A DNA stretch of 64,000 nucleotides from Portunus trituberculatus (GCF_017591435.1 NC_059289.1:17741273-17805272); one strand, 5' to 3'; counted from the stretch's first letter, positions 12,168 to 51,692 are shown. A program made the numbers and translations. Notes: a model not told the origin generated them from the letters alone.

Positions 12168-12731
12168 GTACTGCTTACTCTGTATAAAAGCCTTATCCGT
12201 CCATGTATGGAGTACTCTTCGCATGTTTGGGGGGGTTCCAGTCACACAATTTTGCTTGATAGGGTAGAATCGAAAGCTCTTCGTCTCATCAACTCCCCTC
12301 CTCTCACTAACTGTCTTCAGCCTCTTTCTCACCGCCCAAATGTTGCATCCCTTTCTATCTTTTATCGCTATTTTCATGCTAACTGTTCTACTGATCTTGC
12401 TAACTGCATGCCTCCCCTTCTGCGGCCTCCCTGCACAATGCTTTCTTCTTCCTCTCATCCCTATTCTGTCCAACTCTCTAATGCAAGAGTTAACCAGTAC
12501 TCTCATTCATCTCTTTCACTGGTAAACTCTGGAACTCCCTCCCTGCATCTGTATTTCCGAATTCCTACGACTTATCATCTTCTAAGGAGGTATCCAGGCA
12601 TTTGCTCCCCTACTTTGGCTGACAGTTTTTGCACTTTTTACACTTTTTAGAGAGCCAGCACTCAAGTAGGCATTTTTTTTTTTACTTTCTTTTTTTATTT
12701 ACCCTTGGCTGGCCCTCTTCCCAATGTAAAA

Positions 12732-12749
<18 letters not shown>
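12168..12749 (+). mobile_element. 5'-truncated fragment of a different non-LTR retrotransposon
   Basis: The fragment encodes the end of a reverse transcriptase ORF: LYKSLIRPCMEYSSHVWGG, then LLDRVESKALRLIN, then NVASLSIFYRYFH. This C-terminal layout (RPxxEY..VW, then DxxESK) is standard for jockey/CR1-like elements. A 3' UTR and an A-run at 12728-12749 follow. It starts directly at the tail of the previous element. Confidence 0.8.

Positions 12750-12830
<81 letters not shown>
12750..12830. repeat. (TA)n microsatellite
   Basis: An almost pure TA run, interrupted by one GT near 12819, follows directly on the A-tail of the non-LTR fragment. Confidence 0.9.
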
Positions 12831-14014
12831 TGTTATGGTCATGGCTGCAGTTAACTGCTACAGCTCACTAGAGTGTTATCCTGGCGAGGACGCCAACTTT
12901 GTTACGGTCAGCACAGTGGGGAATATAACACTCCACAGAGTCCCCACTACTATAAATCACAGCAGCCGTAACCCTCAGGTTCTTTAAAGGTCGCCAACAG
13001 TGTATAACTTCCCCCACTGTAAGGGAATCTCCTTAGCAACTCCTTATCCTCCTGTACCCAACCAAGTAGAAATTATAAATGGTAGATGTTATGTGTAACA
13101 GGGCGAGGCCTTAATACCCCCTAGAGAAACCGCCCACAAGGACAATTCCACCCACTTCTCTTTGAAGTATTAATGCCTCTCCACACGCCTTGCCCACAGA
13201 CTGTGATAAATCACAGACTGGGACAACATGCGCAGTATATTACTATACTATCCTACTATGACAAGTGCTTACTAACACCTGTCAGACTGACTCCCCTAGC
13301 CTACGACTTCTACAAAATATGATGTGTACAGCACATCCGGTGGTGTACACACAAGTCCAGACACCACCTACGGGTGACAACAGTCATACAAGGAGTCCAG
13401 ATACTCGTCACAGACAAGTCTGACGGACGAAAACTACGCACAAACCGGCCGACAGCATGAAGCTTCTCAGCCTTCACTAGCGTGTGTGGCTACAACCACT
13501 ACAATACAGTATACTACTGGGGCTATACAAAAGACGATGGGGGCACACAGCCGCCCACCAAACCCCACTGGTGACTACAACCACCAACAGCAACAATGGG
13601 ACGCGACACCAACGCGTCCCTCCGTGTAGCCACACCCGAGTGGACAAACGCACGAGAAATGCAGCCAAACTTGCCACGCTTCTCTCAGAACAACAAGCCT
13701 GTTGTTCTACAGCCACGGTCTAACAAGTAGCAAGCCAGCTACTCAAAGGAGGGCACAACTCCCAGACCGAAGGCTAGTGAGTACCTCTAACACACAGTCC
13801 AGCCACACGTTGTCTCTACCCTGTGCCCAGAGCGTACGTGTTAACTCCGCTGAAGACTGGCTGGTACTGACTCGCTTGCCACACAACGAGAAGCAGGGAG
13901 AGGGAGGCGGGTTGTCTGCTCAACAGAACAGCCCGAGGGGGCCCGCGCTGGGTGGCGTCACACATACGCACACAATGAAATATTAAATTAAAGGAGATTA
14001 AGACAGTGCCCCTC

Positions 14015-14020
<6 letters not shown>
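12831..14020. mobile_element. Possible solo LTR or other insertion within a (TA)n array
   Basis: A 1.19 kb block starts TGTTATGG and ends CATAATA, near-inverted ends of the kind seen at LTR termini. It sits between (TA)n on both sides, as if inserted into one array. A second TGTTACGGTC at 12900 resembles its own start. It has no convincing protein frame. The flanking TA repeats make any target duplication unreadable, so the LTR assignment is tentative. Confidence 0.35.
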
Positions 14021-14104
<84 letters not shown>

Positions 14105-14110
14105 TATATT
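14017..14110. repeat. (TA)n microsatellite
   Basis: A long TA run ends in ACACATATATATATT; it is the right-hand partner of the run at 12750-12830. Confidence 0.9.
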
Positions 14111-16491
14111 CATAACTAAAACATATCATATAAAAAAAAAAGAAAAGAATGCATCTTTATTTGATAATAAGATGGTTAAATCTTTGTGATCTTCCATCCT
14201 TGGCATGCTGGATGAAAGGTGAGGGTATCAAGTGACTTAGTACATACTTGATTACTATTACACTATTTGTCTTGTGTAGTCCAATACCTTGCACTGTATA
14301 GAGGGGAAGAGCTATTTGGAAATATAGTTACTCCCTCACCCCTAGATCTTGCAAGTTGTGAGGATCAAGAAAATTCAGAAAGCTGGGTGTTGAAATAAAA
14401 AGCTCAAACACACTTACAATATACATATGTATATATATTTATATGATTTCATCCATATTCCAAACTGATGTCTAGAAGAGGACAAATACACCCTGGACTG
14501 AAAGATACAAGAACCACCGACTTAGTAAGTTACATCTTATTCCGTCCTCACCACCGTGCCTCTATTTGCTCTGATTTGGTTTGACATGTTACAGATTTTT
14601 TTCCTTTTAGTAAGACAGTCATCATACAATAGTGTGATTCTAAATTGAATTATGGTACTTGTAAGCAGTAAATCAAAGTAAGACTTGGATTTATAAACAT
14701 AATGTTAACTAAATGAGAAAGTGTCAATCCCTACAAATATGATTTCAAGTATTTCTCAAGAGTACTCTTAAGAATGGTACTCATGTCATTACTAAGTAAC
14801 TCCTTGAACTTGTTAACCCAGAAAAAAAAAGAAACATATACAGTAGCAAAATTTATTTGTAAGTTATCAGCAGTAGATTTATTCTGGAAAATAGCTCCAT
14901 GAACACTGCAATATGTACATTACTAGGGTAAACTGCTGCAATTACTATGCTCACACAAGCATCCATTACCAGTGAAGCCTCAATTTCTAAACTTTTTTCT
15001 ACATACTGCTTTCCTTCATCAAGAAGTTTAGTTTTTAAAGTTCATGGTCCTTCTATTCACAGATTCTGTTGAGTATAGAATGAAACATCTTATCAAGTCA
15101 TATGGACCACTTATGAGATGATAGAGAGAAAAAAAAATCAATAAATAGGCAATACAAAAGTAATTTCTGAAGAATTAATGTTAATATCTCATAAATTATA
15201 TCACAATAATTTTTTTTTTTTCAGTAACAAAAGTGCCTCGTTAGGAAACACTACCATGCACAAGGTTGCTATAGAACAAAGGACAAGTACAAGTCAACAC
15301 AGGTACATCCTTTCTGCATGTTAGTGTTGGGGCAGAACATGAGTATAAAAATAAATGCTACTTCACATAATGGCATGCAAGTAATGATAAACTATCTCAT
15401 GAGCAAAGGATAATCATATGCTGCAAGAACATTTCCACACCACAACCTCCATATCTTAAAACTGGCTACTGTCTTCCCACTTAAAATTCAATCTTTCCTC
15501 AAGCATCAATAATTCTTATGAGGAGGCTGCAGAGTAAGCAACATTAGTGGTTCCTAGGGCTATTGCTCCAAATCCAATGTAATCACTGTCAATAGGTTTG
15601 CTTATATGTATCTATGTTTATTCCAAAACAAACTCCATCCTTGTATATGTTCAATTTAAAAAAAGAATTTCATCTCATTCCAAAAATGTACTTCTGTACA
15701 AACATGCAATACCTATATAGTATCTTAGAAACATCAGTCTTAAACATACCTGCACAAAATGGAATGAGGCAATACTTTGTCTATGTAGCAGCATTATCAT
15801 AAAACTTGAAGTGCTCAGTTTTCTAGTATAAATCACCTTTATTCTATATCTTCACTCAGAAATCACTAAAAATCGTGGTCTTTAGTTCAGAATCAAGCAA
15901 TGATACAACCACCAATGCATGCAAATCCACTTTGTAATCTACCTTATATTTTTCTGATAAAAATAAGATCAGAATCAGAATTATATGCCTTCACACACAG
16001 TACTGAATATAAGTGATCCATGGATTGTGTATTTTGTAAAAGTATCAAGTGAGTTTTCACTTCATATATTTATCCTCCCCAGTTCTTTTTTATTTATAAT
16101 TATTTTTTCAACACAACACTTTGGGAATGATAATCATGTCTAATAGGTTGATTAATTAAAACTATTATAACTTAGTATGATTTTTCTCTTACCATAAACC
16201 TCTCTCCCAATCATACGTGTGTATTTCTACTTGATCTATCTTACCCTATGTACTGACAAGCACGGTCAAAGGGACAATGTGATGACAACCTCTTAAGTAC
16301 ATACATTAAGGCCAAATACTCTGATTAAAATAGAGTCAGAAGAATCCGTCAATTATGAGCTAAAATGAACCACAAATTCACCTGCTTCCAAGCCAACGGG
16401 AACTGCAATCTGAAGCTGTGTACCATACATGACTGAAGTGGGGTAAAAACAAAGATAATTTACCTTGGTTTACAACAAAATCTCACTTAAA

Positions 16492-16588
<97 letters not shown>

Positions 16589-18055
16589 TAACTACAGTCT
16601 TCTAAACTCATAATGCAAGATGCCTTTGATAAACCTTAGTGATAGAGTAATATGAGAGGAAAAATGGAATCTACACAACTCATCTATCTCTTTCATATCA
16701 TAAAAGACAATGATATACAAGATTTAGACTTGGGAGAAGCTAATCATGGCCTCATGTGTCCCAGCAGTTAGCCAGCAAATGTATGGGCATACTGAACTGT
16801 ACAAAATCTGTCTCCAAATTGATGGAAATGAAATCATGGTGATGAGATACACATAGCACTTGACTTCTGGGCTCATCACATGGCACTATCTCTCAAGTAG
16901 CTTAGAACTTGGAACCTCATGCATTTCCACTCATAATAGCCAGAAATCATCCACTCACAGCCATCAGCAGCTACATTATCATTGTTAGCATCCCATATTA
17001 TGAATCTATCTATTATCATTACATGTTTTTTTTTATTATCATTGTTGAACTGCAGTATATATATCACTTACAATATACAATAATTACCCCATGATAAGGC
17101 TAAATAATTCAAAACTATCATACACCACTTAAATTTGACACAAGGATTATAAGAATCAATGGTAAACATTTTGCAAAGTATAAAAATAAATTACTAAAGC
17201 TCTCACATGATTTTCATCCACTATCACTAAACTGAAAATAATGAAGACCATATGCAAGCAAGCAAAAAACAAGCATTAAAGGTTGGGTATAAAGTGAACA
17301 CTGCCTTGCAGTTTCATCATCCTTGAAATTAGTCATGGTGACATCGGAAGATACAAGATACTGCAGATTTCACATACAGTTCTCTCATTCACAATTTTAG
17401 TAGTATATACTGAATGTACATGAAAACAGCCATTGTCTGCAACAAGGCAGATAAAATTGTTCCTTCACTACTCTGGCTTTCTTGTACATGGAAAGTACCA
17501 ATGGAGAGGGAAAGAAAGAAAAAAAAATCCTGCAAGTGATTATTAATAAAACTCAGTAATGAACTCAATGCCCAAATGCAAAGAAAAAGAAACCAGAAAG
17601 AGCGACAAGTAGAGCATGTCTCTCAAAGAAAGGTTCAAGCCCCAGCACAAAACAACAGTTACTCCTCAGCTCTCTTGTGCTCTTCTTTCCTCCTGAAAAG
17701 AAATAATGCTACTTATATTTTTGTTAAATATGATAAGAGTATGGGAAATGCTAGACATGAAGTATTTTCCTATTATTAGGGATTAGATAGAAGCTGTAAA
17801 TGAAGGTTAAGTCTTTTCAGCTTATGAATACTCTGAAAAATTAAGTTGTAGATAAATTATGTTCATCTCAATGGAAATGGTCCTCATTGTTTACTAAACA
17901 TCATCATGGAAAATTCAACTAATCAGGTTCTACTCAGAAAATGGGAAAGTAACACTACACATAAAATTCCAGTAGTTTCATTAAATATCTGACAGAAGGT
18001 AAAGTTGTCCAGTTAACACAAACCTGGGAGATGCCTAGCAGGACACACCTGCACT
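14111..18055 (-). other. AT-rich region downstream of SCAMP, probably including its 3' UTR
   Basis: On the SCAMP strand this directly follows the stop codon. It contains many possible poly(A) signals (TTTATT on +) and no transposon or protein frame that I recognise. A long (GA)n tract occupies 16494-16585. The true 3' end cannot be fixed by eye. Confidence 0.4.
16494..16585. repeat. (GA)n microsatellite
   Basis: An uninterrupted AG run; in the SCAMP sense strand it would be (CU)n. Confidence 0.95.
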
Positions 18056-44661
<26,606 letters not shown>

Positions 44662-45879
44662 TGTGCTTGAATTGTGTGTCATAAAGGAGACATCCACAGG
44701 CTCTTTTCGATCTGTTGTGGCCGCTCAGTGTTGCCACCACGGGCTTCACTCCTTCTACCCTCCCTCACTTCCTGCAGTATCACTTTCTTCTCGCTCTATT
44801 TTTTGTATACTTTCACTGTCCCGCTTTTTTTTTTTTTCTTGATATCAGTTAATATAGATAATCTACTACCATCGTTTTGGTAGTTTTTTTTTTTTCATTC
44901 ATCCTAATAGGTCAACAAAATTTTACCAAATTTCAATAATTAATGTTATATTGTAATGTAAATAGTCAAGTAAAATCAAACTGTTACGAAATTTATACAT
45001 TAAATTAAAAACTATATTTACAACATTAATAGTTTTCATATATTGATAAAAACATTATATCCAAGCACTATTATTGCTTCCTCTTCTCGATTCAACTTAC
45101 AATAGTTTATAAAATATGAATGCAAGCCCAGGAGATGCAAAATAAATCTATCTTAGACGTGCAGCTGTCTAATATGAAAACCAAAATGTTATTCATGTAC
45201 TGCGTCAAAATGATTTTATAATTTACGTGCAGTACTATTGAGGTCAAATTCGAAGTTGGCAATAATAAACGAAATGGTTCTCACGATTCCCAAATAATTT
45301 TAACAAAAGAGCATCGGTATTTGGTTCACGCGTCGTCTCATGATTGCCAGGAAGTACTTGAGTCTTAATATACAAAGGTGCTTATCATAATTGTTGAATG
45401 TAAACCTGCTTCCTCATATCAGTCCTATCAGATTGTTACACTGACTCTTCTCAGCTGTATGGTTATTTTATATCAAAATATACAGCCGAAAAAAAAAAAA
45501 AAAAACAGCGCACTTTTCAATTATTTGATTTGTCAAAACAGAAAGTCAAGCACTACAAGTTCTATAATAGTATACGCTACAATCTTCCATCTGTTTTCTG
45601 CAGTATGTTCAAGTTCATTCCTTTCTTAGGACAAACTTAGCTATAAATTATTTTTCTTAACACGCAAACAATGAACGAACACATTTATGCCATTCTACCA
45701 CATCCGCTCATGTAATAAAGGGTAATACGACCACTAAATACAAATGTATGTATCGATTATGAAAAAAAAAATAATAATCTGAGTGTATGCAATTTCCCTG
45801 AATGATGACTGAACAAGCCGTATGCGACCTATAAGAGAGAGATATATCGGGGTAAGGCAGCTGTAGGTACACTGTGTCC
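44662..45879. other. Region upstream of SCAMP exon 1
   Basis: This should hold the 5' UTR and promoter on the minus strand. It is strongly AT-rich beyond 44820, with T- and A-runs. No clear core promoter motif can be named. Confidence 0.35.
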
Positions 45880-46149
45880 ACTGGTGTAGTGATAGGGGGT
45901 GAGTGGGGCGAATGCCCCGGGCGGCACATTTCTCAGGTGGCGGCACAAGCGATGCTACTGAGAATATTGATGTTCAGACCATTATTTTCGACTTTGCAAA
46001 ATAGAAGGCGGGCAAATTATTGATTTAAAGTTCATGTATGTAAAGTATATATAGGTATACATAATAAAACAAGTGTATTATATTACTTTCGGTGATGGCA
46101 TTTTCAGGTTTCACCCAATGTAAATTTCTCTCACTACGCCAGTGATTAG
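45880..46149. mobile_element. hAT-like MITE (270 bp) with perfect 8-bp target duplication
   Basis: CTGTGTCC lies on both sides (45872-45879 and 46150-46157). ACTGGTGTAGTGA at the left is inverted as TCACTACGCCAGT near the right end, with five extra bases outside it. The interior has no frame. Confidence 0.75.
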
Positions 46150-46204
46150 CTGTGTCCTTTCCTTTACAATCAAACATGGAACCGTATTGTGGTAACTATT
46201 GTTG

Positions 46205-46440
46205 AGAGGCCTTAATGTGTGTAGTTCCTGTTCACCTAGGTACGAGATGTAGCTCGAGGGGTTGTGCATAGCCTCGCTGTTCGGGGTGTGGTGTGTGGTG
46301 TGGTCGCAGTCCTCTACCTGATGAATGATCAGTATGAGCTCTTTTTACGTAAGGGAACAACTCGCTGGGTGACCAGCAGACAACCATAATGAACACACGG
46401 ACACAGCCACAGACACAAACACACAAACACAGACATACAG
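46205..46440 (+). mobile_element. SINE subfamily 1 fragment, head missing
   Basis: It has the shared body (GTAGTTCCTGTTCACCTAGG, then GTAGCTCGAGGGGTTGTG) and the subfamily 1 tail GGTGACCAGCAGACAACC, followed by ACACA-rich sequence. The tRNA-like head is absent. Confidence 0.8.
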
Positions 46441-48840
46441 ACTCATTCCTTGCATGGTCTCATTTTCTTGAGTATAAAGACCTGTGTCAGAGACGAGTCG
46501 GGTGTCACATAATGTCTTCCTGCCGGCTGCCAGCTCTGCAAGGGAAATGGGAGTAATACATTTTTTACTTAAGCGCTGGTTTGACGGATTTGTTACCGAG
46601 GAACGGACGCACGGAGTAGGCACGTACACATGCACACATTTATCACTTCATCTTGTGTATAGCTGTTCTTCTTTTACATCTTCTGAACGAGCCACTATGA
46701 GTTACAATACTTTGTGGAAAGTAGACAGGAGATGAGCGGTGTTGGGAGGACCGCACGGGTGGCGGGAAGGAAAGATGAAGTGTTGAAAATGGATAATTGT
46801 CTGGAGTCCTTGCCGCGTGTGGTGGTGCTCACCGCGCCGTGCCATGCTTATCGCCATGTGCATCATTGGCTTCTCGCTTCACTGGGCTTCCTGTACGGTT
46901 TGTAAACACCTTCACGTTGACGGGAGAATTGCCATAACTTATCCTCTGCTGCTTCACTCCTGCGTCAGTTGTTTTGTGGAGAAGGATAATCCGAGGCGTG
47001 GTGAAATGCGGTGGCGGACCTCCGTCTGGCGCTGTCCTTGGTGTGCAGGCCGTCACGCTGTATTATGTCAAATCCCTCCCGCCACGGCTGTCTGGATGAG
47101 TTATGTCGCGCCCTTGCGATGACGCCCGCTAGATATAGCATTGTCCCGCAAGCGGCCCGGCTGCATTGCTTCTGGTGACACTTACCTCGGTCCTTGTTTT
47201 GCTGTACCTCCCTCTTGATCATGCGTATTCCATTACTGTTCCCTCGACTGATGGCGCTTTTACCATGTAGTCTAACCCGGCCAGCCCGCAGCCTGCCGCC
47301 CACTATGTCTCTCGCTGCATTATTTGGGAGTGGGGAAGGGCACAGATGAGTTTTACGGTGTGACAGGCATCTTCCGTCCCACCAGGTAACTTAGTGGGTC
47401 TGTCACGTCCCTAATTATCTCCCCCCTACCGCAGCGATTATCTAGCTGGGCACGGCCGTCTGGCAGGAGAGGTATCTGGGCTGCTGCTGTGTTGCTGCCC
47501 TACCCTGTTATATTCTTTATTCTTTTGTTCATTGATTTGTGTTATGTTATATATCCCTTTAGCTTTTCCTCGTCTACTTCCCAAGATGACTCCTATTTTC
47601 CTCACAAAGCTTGAGATGATAGTCACAATTTATTGTCAGTCGGCCAGGCTCGGAAACTGGTTGTCATATAGCCATAAGTTATGATAATGTCCTGCATGCC
47701 TTGATACATAATTTTCAGAACAATAATGTTTAATGTGCACTTGACTTAATGTGGTTCTCAAGCGTACATAACCCTCTCACACTTTTTGCATTTCCTATAA
47801 TCTCTCTCTCGCGGAGTCAACAAGCACACACGAGGCCTAACCGTAGAGGCGACGATACGCGAGGCTAATGTCGTGTTGATATAAGCCAGGGGTCAGCGAG
47901 TATCCACGTTGGATCTTGTATACCTTTCCAGTCTATAATCATGGAGTGAAAATGCTCCACTGAACACTACGAAGTGATGCTTGGTACAAGTATATAAACT
48001 TATTTTAGACTTGAATCTTTATTGACAAAACGGCGTATAATTGTTGCACAGAGCAAGGTGAAACGGCGGATGTCACCTGCCACATCGGCTCGTCCCGCCC
48101 ACTTTGAGTAATGAGGGTCGAAGAGGCGATCCAGACGTGAATCATTGTGATTACACGAAGTGCTTCGTTTGCTGCCGCGTAACGTCATGGTTTTCCATAA
48201 GCTCATTGGCTCGGATACCTGACTCACGAGGTGCAAAGGCGGGTGGATAACTAAAGCGGCGAAGCACGGGAAGTTACGTATGAGCCTTTAGATGAAGAGT
48301 CCTGGCTTCGCTCTAGAGACTATCAATAATAATCTGCCTAATTTGTGTAAGCTCTAGGATGGGGCAAAAAAAAAAAAAAAAAAAAAAAATCAAACGAAAT
48401 ATAACCAAAAGTCGCGGAATATGAATGGTACGAATCAAACTTACTATAGGTAACGCTGCGGGTGCTGCGTGACAGATGGGCCTTGTTCGTGTGGATGTTT
48501 TAAGCTGTGTGACAATCCAGAACATAATGACGCCGTGTAAATGATAGTCAAGACTGAAGAAAATAGAATTTATAGTCATCTTATCAATCCTGAGGCGGTG
48601 TCGTTGGGATGTCCTTTGGGATGAGTCTAATATACGTTCCAGCGGCTGTTTATCAGCCATTAAAGCGAGAAACACATCCATCGTGTCTAGTACCACCGTG
48701 CAGCCTTCCCAGAACCGTCTGCGGCACCGAGCAACAAATGGCATTACTGGGAGGGAGGCGCAGGGCTGGGCGATTAGGTGAGGTAATGGGTGCGGGCGTG
48801 GAGGAGTAGCGTGGCAAGGCAGTGGGCGGGGCGAGGCAGT
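46441..48840. other. Intergenic region, no gene recognised
   Basis: Mixed composition, with GC-richer parts at 46700-47300 and 48650-48850. Open frames here lack family character and splice support. An A-run lies at 48366-48389. Confidence 0.4.
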
Positions 48841-49153
48841 GTGAAATGCACCATGGCAGAGAGTGGACACGAGACGCACGCTGATTAACTCGTCATCCCT
48901 CGCTTCTACACGACTGTAACAGGTGAGCACCCTGGCGTGTCCTCGTGCCCTGATTGTCGGTGTTTTAGGATTTCCTCCTTTTGTTTATCAAGATCATTTA
49001 GTGATAGTGATGAACCTGTATGGTAGTAATTGTCATATTCTCGTTGATTTGTGCATCTGGGTGCTAGTGAGATGTCTTGTCAGGTGTGGTCGGCGTTGGT
49101 GGCGGGAGTGCAAGCATCTGTCAACACCAGGATTCGTGAATCAAACAAATACC
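48841..49153 (+). promoter_or_regulatory. Probable 5' UTR of the Hairy/E(spl)-type gene with a short intron
   Basis: A possible untranslated exon ends at GTAACAG before GTGAGC (donor at 48922). A possible acceptor TCTTGTCAG ends at 49081, giving a 160-bp intron and a leader running into the ATG at 49154. These are consensus-like sites only. I could not find a convincing paired Su(H) site. Confidence 0.4.
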
Positions 49154-49198
49154 ATGGCGCCTCACTTTTCGACGGGAGGCCGGGCAAGGCTACGGAAG
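49154..49198 (+). CDS. bHLH-Orange gene exon 1
   Basis: 15 codons, MAPHFSTGGRARLRK, phase 0, donor GTGAGT. It supplies the first basic residues. The RK end matches the family's RKV...KP pattern once joined to exon 2. Confidence 0.88.
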
Positions 49199-51387
49199 GT
49201 GAGTACAATGCATGCACCTCCCCTATCACTAGTCTCAATTCTGCCTGTGTTCAGAGCCCTTGCTGCCACATTTCAAGAATCACGACTCTCTTCCTGCAGG
49301 TGAAAAAGCCTGAAGCGGAGCGGCGGAGGCGGGCCCGCATGGCACTGGCGGTGGAGAGGCTGCGACTGTTGCTGATGGAGGGAGGCGCCGCTCCTCTCCC
49401 TCCGGTTCCTTGCACACCTCCGCACCTCCATCACCTTGCCCTTACGCCCAGGTAAATTCGAATAAAGTTTTAAAATCAACTGAAAAATTATGTTCTGTAT
49501 TGAGAGTACAATGTGTTTGTTCCATCAATATTGTGTTGAGATTTGTAGTCACTATGTTAATTATTTGTCTAACATTCGGCGCTGTTCACCTCACGCAGGC
49601 GAGGCGCGTGGCAGCGGCTGGAGAAGGTGGTGGTGCTGGAACTGACGGTGGCTCATTTGCGGCGTTTGGCCGCCCACCACCCGGGTGAGTCTGGCGGATG
49701 TGATGAGTCTGCTATATGATGAGGTAGCACTATAACACAGCACTGCCAAGGGAGAGGCAGCACTACACTAACACAGGACTGCCAGCAGAGGCAGCACTAC
49801 ACTAAAACACAGGACTGCCAGGGGAGAGGCAACACTACACTAACACAGGACTGCCAGGGGAGAGGCAACACTACACTAACACAGGACTGCCAGCAGAGGC
49901 AGCACTACACTAACACAGCACTGTCATCAGAGAGCCAGTACTACACTAACACAGCACTGCCAGCAGAGAGGCAGTACTACACTAACACAGCACTGCTAGC
50001 AGAGAGGCAGCACTACACTAATACAGCACTGCTAGGGAAGAGGCAGCACTACATTGACACAACACTGCCAACAGAGAGACAGCACCATACTAACACAGCA
50101 CTGCTAGGAGAGAAGCAGCACCACACTAACACAGCACTACCAGCAGAGAGGCAGCACTACGCTAACACAGCACTGTCAGCAGAGAGGCAGCACTATACTA
50201 ACACAGCACTGCCAGGGGAGAGGCAGCACTACACTAACACAGCACTGCCAGCAGAGAGACAGCACCACACTAACACAGCACTGCTAGGAGAGAAGCAGCA
50301 CTACGCTAACACAGCACTGCCAGCAGAGAGGCATCACTACACTAACACAGCACTGCAAGCAGAGAGGTAGCACTACACTAACACAGCATTGTCAGGGGAG
50401 AGGCAGCACTGCCAGGGGAGAGGAAGCACTACACTAACACAGCACTGTCAGGGGAGAGGCAGCACTACACTAACACAGCACTGCCAGAGAAGAGGCAGCA
50501 CTACACTAACACAGCAATGCTGGAGAAGAGGCAACACTACACTAACACAGCACTGCCAGCAGAGAGGCAGCACTACACTAACACAGCACTGCCAGAGAAG
50601 AGGCAGCACTACACTAACACAACACTGCCAGGGGAGAGGCAGCACTACACTAACACAGCAATGCTGGAGAAGAGGCAACACTACACTAACACAGCACTGC
50701 CAGCAGAGAGGCAGCACTACACTAACATAGCACTGTCAGAGGAGAGGCAGCACTACACAAACACAGCACTGCCGGAGAAGAGGCAGCACTACACTAACAC
50801 AGCACTGCCGGAGAAGAGGCAGCACTACACTAACACAGCACTGTCAGGGGAGTGGCAGCACTACACCAACACAGCACTGCCGGAGAAGAGGCAACACTAC
50901 CCTAACACAGCACTGCCAGGGGAGAGGCAGCATCCTAAGCAGGTCTCTTCCTTCAGGGGACGGCGGCCGGCAGCAGTTCCGTGAGGGTTATCGGCGGTGC
51001 CAGGAGGAGGTGATGAGATTTTTGGGGCGCACCGCGGCACTCCAGTCCCACATGGCCGCCAGACTGCGGCACCATATGATCCCATTCACCACTGCCTCAC
51101 GGGGCAGCCACCCATCTCCAGACTTGGTTAAAGTGACCAAAGTGACCACGGGCCTGAACACCCCTACCCCTGTCCCAGATAGCCCCCACACTGCTCCAGA
51201 GGATGCCAATCCACCTCTCCCTACAGTTAACAAATCACTGCAATCCCACTCGGACTCTGTGGAGATGACTCCACTTCAGTGTCCTTTTTCTAACCTTGCT
51301 CCGCCCCCCCGCGCGCCCTATGCCAACATGCACTGGAAAAAGTGTCTCAGGACTTCATCCCGGACCTATTTTTGGAGACCTTGGTGA
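49154..51387 (+). CDS. Hairy/E(spl)-type bHLH-Orange transcriptional repressor (complete, spliced)
   Basis: Four exons join in phase: 49154-49198, 49300-49451, 49599-49684 and 50957-51387, giving 237 residues. Proteins of this family are DNA-binding repressors, often Notch targets, that recruit Groucho. Residues 13-32 form the basic region and helix 1 (RLRKVKKPEAERRRRARM), with the family's basic-region Pro. Helix 2 is RLEKVVVLELTVAHLRRLA. An Orange domain follows (FREGYRRCQEEVMRFLG to LQSHMAARL). The very last residues are WRPW, the Groucho-binding tetrapeptide. The loop is Pro-rich and about 18 residues longer than usual. The exact HES/E(spl)/Hey-like subfamily is not decided here. Confidence 0.93.
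49300..49451 (+). CDS. bHLH-Orange gene exon 2
   Basis: 152 nt, phase 0 to 2, starting VKKPEAERRRRARM with helix 1 (LAVERLRLLLMEGG), then the Pro/His-rich extended loop. TGCAG acceptor, GTAAAT donor. Confidence 0.9.
49599..49684 (+). CDS. bHLH-Orange gene exon 3
   Basis: 86 nt, phase 2 to 1, encoding GAWQRLEKVVVLELTVAHL and LRRLAAHHP, i.e. helix 2. ACGCAG acceptor, GTGAGT donor. Confidence 0.92.
49726..50935. repeat. 36-bp minisatellite in intron 3 of the bHLH-Orange gene
   Basis: About 33 imperfect copies of a 36-bp unit (CAGCACTACACTAACACAGC then ACTGCCAGCAGAGAGG). Units vary by point changes and occasional short indels. Open frames here (QHC, STTLT-type repeats) are by-products of a unit length divisible by three. 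Confidence 0.95.
50957..51387 (+). CDS. bHLH-Orange gene exon 4 (Orange domain and WRPW)
   Basis: It starts in phase 1 after CTTCAG, encodes DGGRQQFREGYRRCQEEVM and onward, then a Ser/Thr/Pro-rich tail, and ends FWRPW before TGA. Confidence 0.95.
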
Positions 51388-51483
51388 CTCCCAACACGCG
51401 TGAGTGTTTCTAAAGACCTTAGGTCACAGCAATGATTGCCGGGTGTCACATCATCATATCAGCACATCGCTGCTATCTATATA

Positions 51484-51692
51484 CAGTGGCGGCTCGTCCA
51501 TAGGAGTTGCAGAGCTGCGGTGTCCCCCCACCCCTCCCTAGTCTAAACACTCACTGCCAAGTGTATGACTATCAATCTCACACTAGAATAATACGCAAAT
51601 AAAAATTGTCACAACAAAAAGTCCTTTTATGTTACGTTTTATCGAAATATTTATAACTAAATTTTGAACATTTATAATAATACGAGACGACC

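Noticed and set aside
48313..48930. 205-residue minus-strand frame upstream of the bHLH-Orange gene
   Set aside because: It runs through an A-run and promoter-like sequence, has no family character and no splice context.
49726..50935. CRISPR array
   Set aside because: The array has regular units but no unique spacers between conserved repeats, and the genome is eukaryotic.
50389..50984. Repeat-protein gene in the minisatellite (QHC / STTLT repeats)
   Set aside because: It is open only because the unit is 36 bp. It lies inside an intron whose flanking exons join in phase.
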